A DNA stretch of 49,729 bases from Actinobacteria bacterium HGW-Actinobacteria-6 (GCA_002841295.1 PHEU01000013.1:1-49729), one strand, 5' to 3'; positions 8,360-19,468 are shown, numbered from the stretch's first letter. The notes: generated by a model not told the origin, from the letters alone. Numbers and translations are program-made.

Positions 8360-10930
8360 CTACTCGTCGTCCTCAAAATCCTCGGCTACGAGCATTTCAG
8401 CCTCGGCATCACGATCCGTCATACCCGGCATCCTTGTCGCCACGAGAGTCTCGTCATCAACGAGTACCCCTTGGCCTTCGGGAACCGCACGCTTCTTCTT
8501 CTTGGCGACGACTCGTGCAATCGCGGATACCCGATCGGCTCCTGCGACGTTCATGACCTTGACGCCCTGCGTCGAACGACCCAGTTGGCTGATGTCTTCA
8601 GCGTTGACGCGGATGACAACGCCCTCTTCCGAGATCAGCATGAGCTCGTGGCCCGGCATGACGACCTTCATACCCGCGAGGCGGCCCTTCTTGGCGGTGA
8701 CTTGGATGGTCTTCACACCCATGCCGCCGCGCTTCTGTATCGGGTACTCGTCAATCGGGGTGCGCTTACCGTAGCCGCGCTCGGTCACCACGAAGAGCTC
8801 GCTGCCCTCGGGTGCGATCTCCATGCCGAGAACGTGGTTGTCATCTTTGACGGTCATGCCGCGGACGCCGGTGGTGTCGCGACCCATCGGACGCGCATCG
8901 CCCTCATCGAACACGATAGCTTTGCCATCGGCCGACACCATGACAGCGTGCTCGCCGGTGTGAACGCGGCGTACCGCGATGAGTTCGTCGTCGTCACGCA
9001 GGTTGATCGCGATGATGCCATCCCTACGGGAGCGGTCGTATGCGCCTAGAGTCGTCTTCTTCACGAGGCCGTTGCGCGTTGCGAACAGGAGGTACTCGTC
9101 AGCGGCGAACTCGCGCGTGGTGATGACGGCCGCAATCTGCTCGGTCTGCTCAAACGGAAGCAGGTTCACGACGTTTGTACCTCGAGCATGCCGAGACCCG
9201 ATCGGGAGCTCGTGAACCTTGAGGCGGTAAACCTTACCCTTCGTGCTGAAGAAGAGCACGTAATCATGCGTCGATGAGATGAAGAGCTGCTCGACGAAGT
9301 CGTTCTCCTTCAAGTTCACTCCGGCAACACCTTTGCCGCCGCGCTTCTGCTGGCGATACGTCGCTACAGGCAGACGCTTCACGTAGCCGGCTTTGGTGAT
9401 CGTGACGACCATGTCTTCCTCGGCGATCAGATCTTCGACGTCGAGATCGCGTGCGGCATTCATAATCTCGGTTCGACGCTTGTCGGCATACTTCGCTTTG
9501 ATCTCAAGCATCTCGTCCTTGATGATCTGGAGTACGAGGTTGACGTCGCCGAGAACCTTCTTGTACCAGGCGATCTTCTCGCGAAGCTCGTTGAGCTCGG
9601 CTTCGATCTTGTGGCGCTCGAGGCCGGTCAGACGGCGGAGACGCATCTCGAGGATCGCGTCCGTCTGGATCTCCGAGAGTCCGAAGCGCTCGATGAGGCG
9701 CGCCTTGGCTTCCGAGTCATCCTTGCTGCCGCGGATGATCTTGATGACTTCATCGATATTATCAAGCGCGATCACATAACCTTCGAGGATATGCGCGCGC
9801 TCCTCGGCCTTGCGCAAGTCGTACTGCGTGCGCCGAACGATGACTTCCTTCTGGTGCTCGATGTAATGGTAGAGAATCTCTTTCAGGGTCAGCGTCTTCG
9901 GCACTCCGTCAACGAGCGCGAGCATGTTTGCGCCGAAGCCGTTCTCGAGAGTGGTGTGCTTGTAGAGCTTGTTCAAGACCACCTGGGGAATGGCGGTCGT
10001 CTTGAGCTCGATGACTACGCGCATGCCTTTGCGGTCAGACTCATCGCGCAAGTCGGAGATCTCTGTAAGCTTCTTCTCTCGGACCAGCTCGGCGATCTTC
10101 GACACGAGCTTGCTCTTGTTCACCATGTACGGGATCTCGGTGATGATGATCTTCATGCGGCCCGTCGAGGTCTGCTCGATGTGAGCCTTGCCGCGGATCT
10201 TGATCGAACCGCGACCAGTCAGGTAGGCGTCGCGGATACCCTCGCGACCCATGATGACGCCACCGGTTGGGAAGTCTGGTCCCGGCATGATCTTGAGGAA
10301 GTCCTCGACCTCAGCGTCGGGGTTGTCCATCAACAACACGGCACAGTCGATGACTTCACCCAGGTTGTGCGGCGGTATGTTTGTCGCCATACCCACAGCG
10401 ATACCCGAGCTACCGTTCACGAGCAGGTTGGGGTACCGCGCCGGCAGGACGAGCGGCTCCTGTAGCGATTCATCGTAGTTGGGGCCGTAGTCGACCGTCT
10501 CACGATCGATGTCGCGAAGCAGCTCCATGGCCATACGGTGGAGGCGGGACTCCGTGTATCGCATAGCAGCCGCGGAGTCGCCGTCGATTGACCCGAAGTT
10601 TCCGTGACCGTCGACAAGCGGTACACGCATGGCGAAGTCCTGCGCCATACGCACCATCGTGTCGTACACCGCCGAGTCACCATGCGGATGGTATTTACCG
10701 ATGACTTCACCGACGGTCCAGGCGGACTTCTTGAATGCCTTGGTCGGCGTGAGCCCCGATTCATTCATCGCGTAGAGGATGCGCCTGTGCACCGGCTTGA
10801 GGCCGTCACGGACGTCCGGGAGCGCTCGTGAGACGATTACGCTCATCGAGTACTCAAGGAAGGAGCTTCGCAACTCCTGCTCTATGTCGATCGGGAGAAT
10901 GTTGCTCTCGCTCGCGATCGGTTCAGTCAC
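8360..10930 (-). CDS. gyrA: DNA gyrase subunit A
   Basis: The 856-residue breakage-reunion subunit introduces negative supercoils together with GyrB. The catalytic tyrosine is Tyr125 in AAMRYTESR. The quinolone region [10 protein letters not shown] (81-90) carries the wild-type Ser86 and Asp90 (equivalent to E. coli Ser83/Asp87). The GyrA box QKRGGKG that lets the C-terminal domain wrap DNA is present (about 545), and a related QKRGGMG occurs later. The C-terminus ends in a strongly acidic tail (AEDFEDDE) resembling the regulatory tail of E. coli GyrA. GTG 10930 follows GAGGAG. It is the last gene of gyrB-X-gyrA, 27 bases after X. Confidence 0.98.
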   Translation of the reverse strand: MTEPIASESNILPIDIEQELRSSFLEYSMSVIVSRALPDVRDGLKPVHRRILYAMNESGLTPTKAFKKSAWTVGEVIGKYHPHGDSAVYDTMVRMAQDFAMRVPLVDGHGNFGSIDGDSAAAMRYTESRLHRMAMELLRDIDRETVDYGPNYDESLQEPLVLPARYPNLLVNGSSGIAVGMATNIPPHNLGEVIDCAVLLMDNPDAEVEDFLKIMPGPDFPTGGVIMGREGIRDAYLTGRGSIKIRGKAHIEQTSTGRMKIIITEIPYMVNKSKLVSKIAELVREKKLTEISDLRDESDRKGMRVVIELKTTAIPQVVLNKLYKHTTLENGFGANMLALVDGVPKTLTLKEILYHYIEHQKEVIVRRTQYDLRKAEERAHILEGYVIALDNIDEVIKIIRGSKDDSEAKARLIERFGLSEIQTDAILEMRLRRLTGLERHKIEAELNELREKIAWYKKVLGDVNLVLQIIKDEMLEIKAKYADKRRTEIMNAARDLDVEDLIAEEDMVVTITKAGYVKRLPVATYRQQKRGGKGVAGVNLKENDFVEQLFISSTHDYVLFFSTKGKVYRLKVHELPIGSRHARGTNVVNLLPFEQTEQIAAVITTREFAADEYLLFATRNGLVKKTTLGAYDRSRRDGIIAINLRDDDELIAVRRVHTGEHAVMVSADGKAIVFDEGDARPMGRDTTGVRGMTVKDDNHVLGMEIAPEGSELFVVTERGYGKRTPIDEYPIQKRGGMGVKTIQVTAKKGRLAGMKVVMPGHELMLISEEGVVIRVNAEDISQLGRSTQGVKVMNVAGADRVSAIARVVAKKKKRAVPEGQGVLVDDETLVATRMPGMTDRDAEAEMLVAEDFEDDE

Positions 10931-10957
10931 TTCTCAGTCTCCTCGCATGTAGGCTTG

Positions 10958-11491
10958 CTACAGGTTGTACTTTCGGAACAAGAGTACGGCCCCACCCATC
11001 AACAGGAAGCCCCAGGTTATCAACAGCAACGAAGCCAAGGTTGGCATCATGCCCTGGTCACTCCCCACTTTAGAAAACAACACGGTGGCCCAAATCACGA
11101 AGCCGATACCACTTACCACCAGTAGCCCGCTCACGGTGTTAGCGACGACTTTGTAGCTCTTTGTTACTGCGGGCTCCTGGTGCTTCAACCCGATAAGCAT
11201 CGTTGCCAGCTCGGCTGAACTGGGACCTTTCGATCCTACTTGCTTGTCTCTAGGTACGGCCTCTTCAGCTTGGTCGCTCTCAGGTGGTCCTTTTGGTTCC
11301 GCTTCCTGCGCTACTTCCTCTTGTGACTCCACCACAGGAACAACTCGGTCATCTCGTACCGCGGCAAGCGCTGCGTCGAGCTCCGCTTCTTGCTGCAACT
11401 CCCGACGCTTCTTCTCGAAACGCTCGAAAGCATCCTGTTCCCATGGCGGCGGCTCAAACTGCCGACTATGTCGTCTATCGCGCTCGTCCAC
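10958..11491 (-). CDS. Unknown two-TM membrane protein inside the gyrase operon
   Basis: The 177-residue protein has a highly charged, proline- and glutamate-rich N-terminal half (about 1-110) containing a possible short coiled coil (ERFEKKRRELQQEAELDAA). Two C-terminal transmembrane helices follow (about 118-140 and 148-170), ending FRKYNL. The start is GTG 11491, with only a weak upstream GAAAG. It sits 30 bases after gyrB and 27 before gyrA on the same strand, so it is almost certainly cotranscribed with both gyrase subunits. I do not recognise the family. Mycobacteria carry a DUF3566 membrane gene near gyrBA, but the resemblance here is only positional. Confidence 0.7.
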   Translation of the reverse strand: MDERDRRHSRQFEPPPWEQDAFERFEKKRRELQQEAELDAALAAVRDDRVVPVVESQEEVAQEAEPKGPPESDQAEEAVPRDKQVGSKGPSSAELATMLIGLKHQEPAVTKSYKVVANTVSGLLVVSGIGFVIWATVLFSKVGSDQGMMPTLASLLLITWGFLLMGGAVLLFRKYNL

Positions 11492-11521
11492 CGCGACCCA
11501 TCTTTCGTCGACTGGGTAATT

Positions 11522-13453
<1,932 letters not shown>

Positions 13454-13509
13454 CTACGGCTGTGACGAGCGGAAATGTGCCAACCACGACATGTTGACAC
13501 CGCATGCAT

Positions 13510-13530
13510 ATTCTAACACAACGTGTTGTG
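13510..13530 (-). promoter_or_regulatory. Putative gyrB promoter with overlapping inverted repeat
   Basis: On the minus strand TGTTAGAAT gives an extended -10 element (hexamer at 13510-13515), while no good -35 is visible 17-18 bases upstream. Immediately upstream lies a 6-bp inverted repeat CACAAC-GT-GTTGTG (13517-13530) that would cover the spacer. It could be an operator. The mRNA leader would be about 65 nt. Confidence 0.4.
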
Positions 13531-13572
13531 GTAGACGGGTGAATTGTCCCCTGTCTGGCCATGAGAACGCGC

Positions 13573-14091
13573 CTACGGCTCGTTGCGTGTTCTCGCACCC
13601 TTTTTCCACTCTAAGTCCTTAATCATCACCCTGAGGGCAGCGCTTCGTAGGTCTTCATCTTTCACGGCTTCTGCGATGTACTCCGCTTGTCGCCGCTCGC
13701 TTTCATCAAGTGGCACGGAGGGTGTCGCATCCGGCTTGTAAAAACCAGAGGTTTCATCCTCTTCTTCTTGTTGGATCTTCTGCTCGGCCACCCTTTTAGA
13801 GACAGTGAACCTCATCCTCTTGACCGTGGTCTCACCAATCTCTAAACGGATACTTTCCAGATAGTGATCTTTCATGAGGTCGAGTTGGTGTGCCCAGGCG
13901 GCCGAGTCAACACTGACTACAAACTCCCCATCACGCACACTCGTAGCGACTGTATGTCTTGAGACGTCAGCCCCAGCCACCTTCTCCCATACAAGAGCGG
14001 CCCGGGCACCGTAGCGCCGTTTCTGAGGGTCGGCGCGTCTGATAACTGAATCAGTGATCTGCCCCAGGCTATCAAGCCGTCTTCTTCTCAT
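13573..14091 (-). CDS. DUF721 family protein (DciA-like replicative helicase factor)
   Basis: The 172-residue protein has the DUF721 core at about residues 8-100: VWEKVAGADVSRHTVATSV followed by SVDSAAWAHQLDLMKDHYLE. The conserved W.K.VG..ia.ht and s.aWa.qL patterns of the family are both present. The C-terminal part is acidic and probably disordered. DUF721 defines DciA, which replaces DnaC/DnaI as the DnaB helicase loader or recruiter in most bacterial phyla and is essential in mycobacteria. ATG 14091 is 3 bases after the recF stop, tying it to the dnaN-recF unit. Assignment to DciA function is by family and location. Confidence 0.85.
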   Translation of the reverse strand: MRRRRLDSLGQITDSVIRRADPQKRRYGARAALVWEKVAGADVSRHTVATSVRDGEFVVSVDSAAWAHQLDLMKDHYLESIRLEIGETTVKRMRFTVSKRVAEQKIQQEEEDETSGFYKPDATPSVPLDESERRQAEYIAEAVKDEDLRSAALRVMIKDLEWKKGARTRNEP

Positions 14092-14094
14092 GGG

Positions 14095-15198
14095 CTACAT
14101 GTCTCCCGCGTTGATGACCAGTGCTTCGGCGAGAAGCTCGGGATCAAAATGGGCTTCCTCTGTAGTTGTTATGAATGTCTGGATGTTTCGTTGCACGAGA
14201 CCAGTGAGTGCCCGCCGGCGATTCTCATCTAGTTCCGACATAACATCATCCAAGAGAAGCACTGGTTTCTTATGGGCGACATCCTCGACCACGTCGACCT
14301 CTGCTAGTTTCCACGCGAGTGCGATCGTGCGTTGCTGTCCTTGTGATGCAAAAGCTCTAGCATCTCTGTCGCCTAGCCGAAATATGATTTCATCTCGATG
14401 TGGGCCAACGAGGGTCGTCCTGCGCGCCCTTTCCTCATCACGGCGATTCTCAAGCGTTGAGAAGATTGTCTTCTCTGCTAGCTCTATTTGAATCTCCTCG
14501 TCCAAACATGAGGTCGAGAGACCACATCTATCTAGATAGTGAATCGTTAGGCCTTCGTCTTGGGAGAGCTCCTGGTATGACTCTTTGGCGCGCTCGGCGA
14601 TCTTGCGGAGCAGTCTTCTTCTGTGGACAAGCAACTTGCTACCAAGGGAAGCCAGCTGAACATCCCATGGCTCAAGATCAATATCTGAGGCTTGCCACTC
14701 ACGCAGTAAGACGTTTCTATGACGGACCACTTTGTTGTAGTCCCGCCTCACTGCTCCATACGTCTTGGATAGCTGTTCACCGAGGTCGTCCACTTCCATA
14801 CGCCTGACTTCAGCGGATCCTTTACTGAGGTCAAGATCATCCGGGGTGAATACAACCACAGGCAGAATACCAGCGACATCTGACACTCGCTTTTTAGCCA
14901 GACCATTCAGGCGAAATGTTCTCTGTGCACCGCGCTTGATGACAACTTCAACCTTTGAAGAGGTTGTGGCGGAGGAGAGGTTCGCTGAAATCATCGCTGA
15001 ATCTTCGTCCCATTTGATGACTTCGTCCCATTTAGGCCGCCTAAAAGAACGCCCAGATGTCACTATTTGAACCGCTTCGATTACATTCGTTTTTCCGGAT
15101 GCATTTATCCCTATAAGAACCGTCAGACCAGGAGAGGGGTATATCTCCCGGTCTGAGTAGTTCCGGAACGATTTAAGCCGGATAGACTCGATATGCAC
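14095..15198 (-). CDS. recF: DNA replication and repair protein RecF
   Basis: The 367-residue SMC-like ATPase acts with RecO/RecR to load RecA on gapped DNA. The start MHIESIRLKSFRNY is the family N-terminus. Walker A GINASGKT (30-37), signature SQGQQRTIALA, and Walker B with D-loop LLLDDVMSELDENR (about 318-331) are all intact. GTG 15198 lies 13 bases after the dnaN stop and has no obvious Shine-Dalgarno, so translation is probably coupled to dnaN. A DUF721 gene follows after 3 bases. Confidence 0.96.
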   Translation of the reverse strand: MHIESIRLKSFRNYSDREIYPSPGLTVLIGINASGKTNVIEAVQIVTSGRSFRRPKWDEVIKWDEDSAMISANLSSATTSSKVEVVIKRGAQRTFRLNGLAKKRVSDVAGILPVVVFTPDDLDLSKGSAEVRRMEVDDLGEQLSKTYGAVRRDYNKVVRHRNVLLREWQASDIDLEPWDVQLASLGSKLLVHRRRLLRKIAERAKESYQELSQDEGLTIHYLDRCGLSTSCLDEEIQIELAEKTIFSTLENRRDEERARRTTLVGPHRDEIIFRLGDRDARAFASQGQQRTIALAWKLAEVDVVEDVAHKKPVLLLDDVMSELDENRRRALTGLVQRNIQTFITTTEEAHFDPELLAEALVINAGDM

Positions 15199-15211
15199 GC
15201 GCAGTATGAAT

Positions 15212-16309
15212 CTAGCCGAGACGAACAGGCATGAGCAGGTAGATGAAGTCTTCTCCCTCGGGATGCTTCATAACACCCGGCTTCAAAGGACTGACTATCT
15301 CGAGCGCAATCTTGTCGCCATCTGCCACAGATATTCCGTCGGTTAGATAGGCGTGGTTGAACGCAATCTCAACATCTTCGCCTTGAATATCAACTTCGAG
15401 ATCCTCTGTTGCTTCTCCAACGTCTTGTGTCTGTGCTGAGATAGTGAGGATTCTGTCAGCAGTAGTCACTTTCAAACGCAAAGGTGCACTGTGCTGCGCC
15501 ATGAGTGAGACTCTCTTAACAGCTTCAAGGAATTCCTGCCGACCAACAATAAGTTTGGTGACGAACTCTTTTGGAACCAACTGTTTATGGTTTGGAAACG
15601 ATCCTTCAATTCTTCGGCTAATGAATGTGGTGTCGCCAAAAGAGAACACGACTTGATTCTCCGAGACTCCGATCTTCACTGTCTTTGACGAGGACCCAAG
15701 GCGTGCCACATCTTCAATGGCCCGTCCAGGAACGACGGCCTCAAGTGAGCCAAGAACTCCTTCGACTGGAACCTCTCTCACACATAGGCGATAGGAGTCC
15801 GTCGCAACCATGCGCAGCTGCCCTTCTTCAACGACAACAAGCACACCTGTGAGGATGGGCCTGGTTTCATCTCGGCTCACTGCTCTTGAGACCTGATGAA
15901 CGACCTCTGAAAACACTCCTGTTGGAAGAGAAACCATTTCGCCTGGAACCACATCGGGGAACTTAGGAAAATCATCTGCAGAAAGTGTTCTTACAACGAA
16001 AGACGATTGAGCACATGAGACGGTTGCCCCCGTGGGATTTGTTTCAATAGTGACAGCTGACTCTGGGAGATTACGAACAATGTCAGTGATGAGCTTTCCA
16101 GGGATAACCGCACTTCCTGCTTCATCAACCCTTGCTTTTGAACTTGTCTTGATCGATATCTCAAGGTCGGTCGAGTTGAGGCGCAGCTCATCTGCTTGAG
16201 CTGAGAAAAGGATTCCTGAAAGAATCGGAAGAGTTGTTCTTGAAGAGAGTCCCTTTGAGGCTATCGATAGGGCGTCTAACAACTCTGTGCGGGCTATAGA
16301 GACCTTCAT
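15212..16309 (-). CDS. dnaN: DNA polymerase III beta sliding clamp
   Basis: The 365-residue protein has three consecutive clamp folds. It starts MKVSIARTELLDALSIASKG and ends YLLMPVRLG, the canonical beta C-terminus that forms part of the peptide-binding pocket. It dimerises round DNA and tethers Pol III and other clamp clients. ATG 16309 follows AAGGAA by seven bases. The 217-bp gap to dnaA carries the putative unwinding element, so dnaN likely has its own transcript as well as readthrough from dnaA. Confidence 0.97.
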   Translation of the reverse strand: MKVSIARTELLDALSIASKGLSSRTTLPILSGILFSAQADELRLNSTDLEISIKTSSKARVDEAGSAVIPGKLITDIVRNLPESAVTIETNPTGATVSCAQSSFVVRTLSADDFPKFPDVVPGEMVSLPTGVFSEVVHQVSRAVSRDETRPILTGVLVVVEEGQLRMVATDSYRLCVREVPVEGVLGSLEAVVPGRAIEDVARLGSSSKTVKIGVSENQVVFSFGDTTFISRRIEGSFPNHKQLVPKEFVTKLIVGRQEFLEAVKRVSLMAQHSAPLRLKVTTADRILTISAQTQDVGEATEDLEVDIQGEDVEIAFNHAYLTDGISVADGDKIALEIVSPLKPGVMKHPEGEDFIYLLMPVRLG

Positions 16310-16335
16310 TCCGATTCCTTTCTTAGATAATCAAC

Positions 16336-16374
16336 TAATAGTAATAGTAGTAGTGGTGTTGATGATGTGGATAT
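16336..16374 (-). other. Putative origin unwinding element: DnaA box plus DnaA-trio tract
   Basis: A DnaA box (ATATCCACA on the minus strand, 16366-16374, one mismatch to TTATCCACA) directly abuts ten triplets that all start with T on the plus strand (16336-16365). Reading 3'-5' from the box on the plus strand they are AGT AGT TGT GGT GAT GAT GAT AAT GAT AAT. The last six match the DnaA-trio consensus 3'-[G/A]AT-5', which in Bacillus subtilis loads a DnaA filament on single-stranded DNA next to a DnaA box. AT-richer sequence toward dnaN (16316-16335) would be the melted region. Further boxes lie at 16441-16449 and 16512-16520 (TTGTCCACA). Confidence 0.7.
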
Positions 16375-16526
16375 CTCTCAAAACCGCAGGTGAATCTCGG
16401 CGTGTCTATTGTGGGAATTGCTGTGAACTAACTGCTCCGTATATCCACACTTTCAACAGGTACCAATTTCTTTCAACAGGTTCACCCTGTAATCCCCACT
16501 CTACCCCCAGGTTGTCCACATAGTTG

Positions 16527-17909
16527 TTAATTACGTTGTTTTACAAGGTTTGTAAGTGTTTGGACCTGGTTGTAAACCTCACGCTGTGCATTGAGAAGCT
16601 TCGTGATCTTAGCTGTGGCATGCATCACGGTTGTGTGGTCTCTTCCACCGAATTCAGTCCCGATTCGCGGTAGAGACATATCTGTTAGTTCGCGCGCGAG
16701 GTACATAGCCACCTGTCGCGGATAGACAATAGCCTGGGAGCGCTTGTTGCCCACTAGGTCATTCTTGCTAATTCCGTAGAACTTGCAGACTTCTTGTTGG
16801 ATTGTGCCTACACCGATCGGCTTTATGGAGCGCTCTGGGAAGATATCCTTCAGAACACCCCGTGCCATATCTGTATCAATGACGTGCCGAGTTAAAGAGC
16901 TGAAAGCGACGATCCTAATCAAGGCGCCTTCTAGCTCCCTAATATTAGATGAGATTCGATCAGCGATGAACGTGAGTACGTCCGGGGGGACAGTCAGCCC
17001 TTCAACTTCAACCTTGCGTCTGAGAATCGCTATACGGGTCTCAAGTTCCGGTGGTTGGATATCAGTGATGAGGCCCATTTCAAACCGGCTACGCAATCGA
17101 TCTTCAATGCTACCGATATCTTTTGGAGGCCGGTCTGAGGATAAGACGATCTGCTTCCCCGCCTGTTGTAGTGTGTTGAAGGTATGGAAGAACTCTTCCT
17201 GTGTTCCCTCTTTGCCGGCGAGGAACTGAATATCGTCAACCAAGAGAACGTCGTTTGTACGATACTGTCGCCTAAAACCCTCGATCCGGCTCTTATCTCT
17301 GTTACCGATCGAGTTAATGAAGTCGTTTGTAAATTGCTCAGTGGAGACATACTTCACCCGCATGTGCGGGAAGCTTGTCTTCACGTAGTGGCCGATTGAC
17401 TGTAGAAGATGAGTCTTCCCGAGACCGACGCCGCCATAGATGAATAGCGGGTTGTAGGCGCCACCCGGCGTCTCTGCTACAGCCAACGCAGCGTGGTACG
17501 CGAACTGGTTGGATGTGCCCATGACAAACGAGTCGAACGTGTACTTCGGGTTGAAGTCCCCCTCGGTAGCTTCCTTTACTCTCTTCTGTTCAACTTCCTC
17601 AAGATCAGGCATTCCTGTGGGATTGCTGACTGGAGCCACCGACACCTCAAGTGCTGTGGTGTCTGAGGGAACACGGAAAGAAACACCCATTGGTTTGCCA
17701 ACCACTTGAGCCAGCGCAGACGAGAGAAGCCCTGAGTATCTGGACTCCAACCAATCACGAGCGAACTCATTCTGCACGGAGACAACCAAGGTATCGTCAA
17801 TCACTCCAAGAGGAGCCGTGTTCTCGAACCACGTCTTGAATGTTGGTGTATTCAATTCACCGCGAACCACGGCTAGGGTTTTGTCCCATAATTCCTGAAC
17901 GTCTTGCAC
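16527..17909 (-). CDS. dnaA: Chromosomal replication initiator protein DnaA
   Basis: The 460-residue AAA+ initiator has domain I at about 1-80, a short linker (about 85-115) and an ATPase with Walker A GGVGLGKT (159-166) and Walker B VLLVDD (221-226). The sensor/arginine-finger region is [10 protein letters not shown] (271-280). Domain IV ends with the DnaA signature [11 protein letters not shown] (about 422-432), which reads TTATCCACA boxes. GTG 17909 is preceded by GGGGG, and the stop of the upstream GHKL gene lies only 13 bases away, so dnaA is probably the second gene of its operon. Domain II is short compared with streptomycetes. Confidence 0.98.
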   Translation of the reverse strand: MQDVQELWDKTLAVVRGELNTPTFKTWFENTAPLGVIDDTLVVSVQNEFARDWLESRYSGLLSSALAQVVGKPMGVSFRVPSDTTALEVSVAPVSNPTGMPDLEEVEQKRVKEATEGDFNPKYTFDSFVMGTSNQFAYHAALAVAETPGGAYNPLFIYGGVGLGKTHLLQSIGHYVKTSFPHMRVKYVSTEQFTNDFINSIGNRDKSRIEGFRRQYRTNDVLLVDDIQFLAGKEGTQEEFFHTFNTLQQAGKQIVLSSDRPPKDIGSIEDRLRSRFEMGLITDIQPPELETRIAILRRKVEVEGLTVPPDVLTFIADRISSNIRELEGALIRIVAFSSLTRHVIDTDMARGVLKDIFPERSIKPIGVGTIQQEVCKFYGISKNDLVGNKRSQAIVYPRQVAMYLARELTDMSLPRIGTEFGGRDHTTVMHATAKITKLLNAQREVYNQVQTLTNLVKQRN

Positions 17910-17922
17910 GTCATCCCCCGGA

Positions 17923-18759
17923 TCAGTTGTTGAAGAGTGAATCCAAAGAACTCACACCGAGAGGTGCGAGTACCCTCTTGCCGTTCTCATCAGAAATAAT
18001 CAACCCACACTCTTCTAGTGATGCCAGATCCCGGTAAGCGGTCGACAAACCAACACCGAGTTCTTTCGATACCACCGATGGGCCCACTGAGCCCAGCTCG
18101 AGAACCAATGACAAGACTTGTTTCTGCCTAAGACTGAGTCGTGGGGCAGCAGCGTCTCTATCAAGAGACAGCTCGTCAGGTTCAACCACCTCAGGCTCTG
18201 GGTCCAAATGAATCGTGACCACACAACCTTGTCCGAGGTTATCTTCGATCGTGATCATGCCGCGAGAGAAGGTGAGGCATTCTTTTGCAACCGGAAGCCC
18301 AGAGCCAACACCTTTGATCACACTCTTCATATCCTGTGTTGCAGTTGAGAACCCCGGCATGAACACACGCTCTTTGTCGGGGATACCAGGTCCTTGATCT
18401 GCGAACCGGATCGTATTCCCGGCATCAAGAATCGTCACGACCACCTCAGCGAAGTGGGCGTGGATGAGATTCTCAACAACCTCACGGATGACCATATAAG
18501 GCAAAGAGCCGCCGCACTCGTGCGACAACTGATATGTGCGTGAGGAAAGGGCCTCGACAAAAGCACGCGCATCCGAACCCGCTACGTCCTCAACTCTCGG
18601 AGAGGACGTGAGTGAGTCATAGATCGCAACTCGCGCCGAGGATGCCCGCGCCGTCTGCGAGAGCATCGGAGTCTCGCTCAACCGAACCTCTGCGGCTGCA
18701 AGGGTCGGCTTCGGTGCACTAGCAGTATTGGTAGAGCCACCATCAAAGAATGATTTCAA
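17923..18759 (-). CDS. GHKL ATPase / winged-helix protein cotranscribed with dnaA
   Basis: The 278-residue protein combines a GHKL (HATPase_c, anti-sigma/histidine-kinase-like) domain with a DNA-binding domain. The N-box is [13 protein letters not shown] (Asn97), the G1 box is DQGPGIP (121-127) and the G2 box is [12 protein letters not shown] (149-160). There is no His-phosphoacceptor domain. After an acidic linker (about 185-204), residues 205-258 form a helix-turn-helix ([12 protein letters not shown]...[20 protein letters not shown]). TTG 18759 is preferred because AGAGGGGGAGG lies just before it, while a longer reading would extend through the DnaA-box field. Its stop is 13 bases from the dnaA start. 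Family and role unknown; a regulator of dnaA or the origin is plausible. Confidence 0.8.
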   Translation of the reverse strand: MKSFFDGGSTNTASAPKPTLAAAEVRLSETPMLSQTARASSARVAIYDSLTSSPRVEDVAGSDARAFVEALSSRTYQLSHECGGSLPYMVIREVVENLIHAHFAEVVVTILDAGNTIRFADQGPGIPDKERVFMPGFSTATQDMKSVIKGVGSGLPVAKECLTFSRGMITIEDNLGQGCVVTIHLDPEPEVVEPDELSLDRDAAAPRLSLRQKQVLSLVLELGSVGPSVVSKELGVGLSTAYRDLASLEECGLIISDENGKRVLAPLGVSSLDSLFNN

Positions 18760-18773
18760 CGCCTCCCCCTCTC

Positions 18774-19299
18774 TAGTCCACAGATTTATCAACAAAGGTG
18801 ATTTGAAGGCTGTCAGATTAACGTGCTGGTAGATGCCGTATCCACAACGCTGGAGTGAGACTGTAGGCACTCCTTGTGGAAGCCGCTCACCTGGTGCTTT
18901 ACGACTTATCCACAATACTTTCCACATCTGTGGAGAACATCGGCGCCGTTTGAAGCTGCGATAATCAAAACACGCAGGTTGGACGCTATTTGCGGCTGTT
19001 CGACCCTTCCAGGCAACGCCGAAAGCAGGTTCTCCGTACGGATTCTGTGGACAGCACGCCCAACCCGGGATCCGCTAACGGAAGAGGTTGTGGAAAACCG
19101 AACACCTGTCCGTACGTCAATACCTGGAAGGAGCCCCAAAGAGGTCATTACCAGGCTGTTTTCAAGGTGAACCGAGGCATATCCAGCCCTGTGGAAACAG
19201 CGCTGATTCTAACAGAGGGACCCCAAGGGAACAACGAGCGCCAGAGAGTTATCCACAGCTTTCACACTCGTGAATCCTGGGTTTTCCACACTATCCACA
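18774..19299. other. oriC DnaA-box cluster upstream of the dnaA operon
   Basis: The 709-bp gap between the GHKL gene and rpmH is rich in DnaA boxes. Perfect TTATCCACA occurs at 18906-18914 and 19249-19257. TTNTCCACA matches occur at 18929-18937 (minus), 19089-19097 (minus) and 19282-19290. One-mismatch copies occur at 18786-18794, 18838-18846, 19190-19198 (minus) and 19291-19299. Weaker copies are at 18774-18782, 18918-18926 and 19046-19054 (minus). They group into clusters near 18906-18937 and 19249-19299. With the trio element in the dnaA-dnaN gap this is a two-part origin, as in B. subtilis. No gene is visible in this gap before rpmH. Confidence 0.85.
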
Positions 19300-19386
19300 A
19301 TTTCACGACTATTTTCATGCCTGCAGAAGGAAAACAACCGACATGACTATGGAAAGTCCTGAGTGATGATCTCAGCACGCACTTGT

Positions 19387-19416
19387 TTGACACTATTACA
19401 GGCAGGTCGGTATAAT
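19387..19416 (+). promoter_or_regulatory. Consensus sigma-70-type promoter of rpmH-rnpA
   Basis: TTGACA (19387-19392) and TATAAT (19411-19416), both perfect hexamers, are separated by 18 bases. The start of transcription should be near 19423, giving a leader of about 45 nt to rpmH. It is the strongest promoter match in the window, as expected for a ribosomal protein gene at the origin. Confidence 0.9.
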
Positions 19417-19468
19417 CACGAGCCTTAGCGCCCGGGCGTCTACTCGGGTGTCTCGAACGGAGGATCTT

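Noticed and set aside
9611-10465. Plus-strand open frame of about 284 codons inside gyrA
   Set aside because: Antisense shadow of GyrA codons; no recognisable domain.
18870-18882. TTGTGGAAG as a further DnaA box
   Set aside because: Three mismatches to TTATCCACA on the minus strand; not counted.
18760-18927. In-frame extension of the GHKL gene
   Set aside because: It would be encoded by the DnaA-box region and has no ribosome-binding site; the TTG at 18759 has a strong one.
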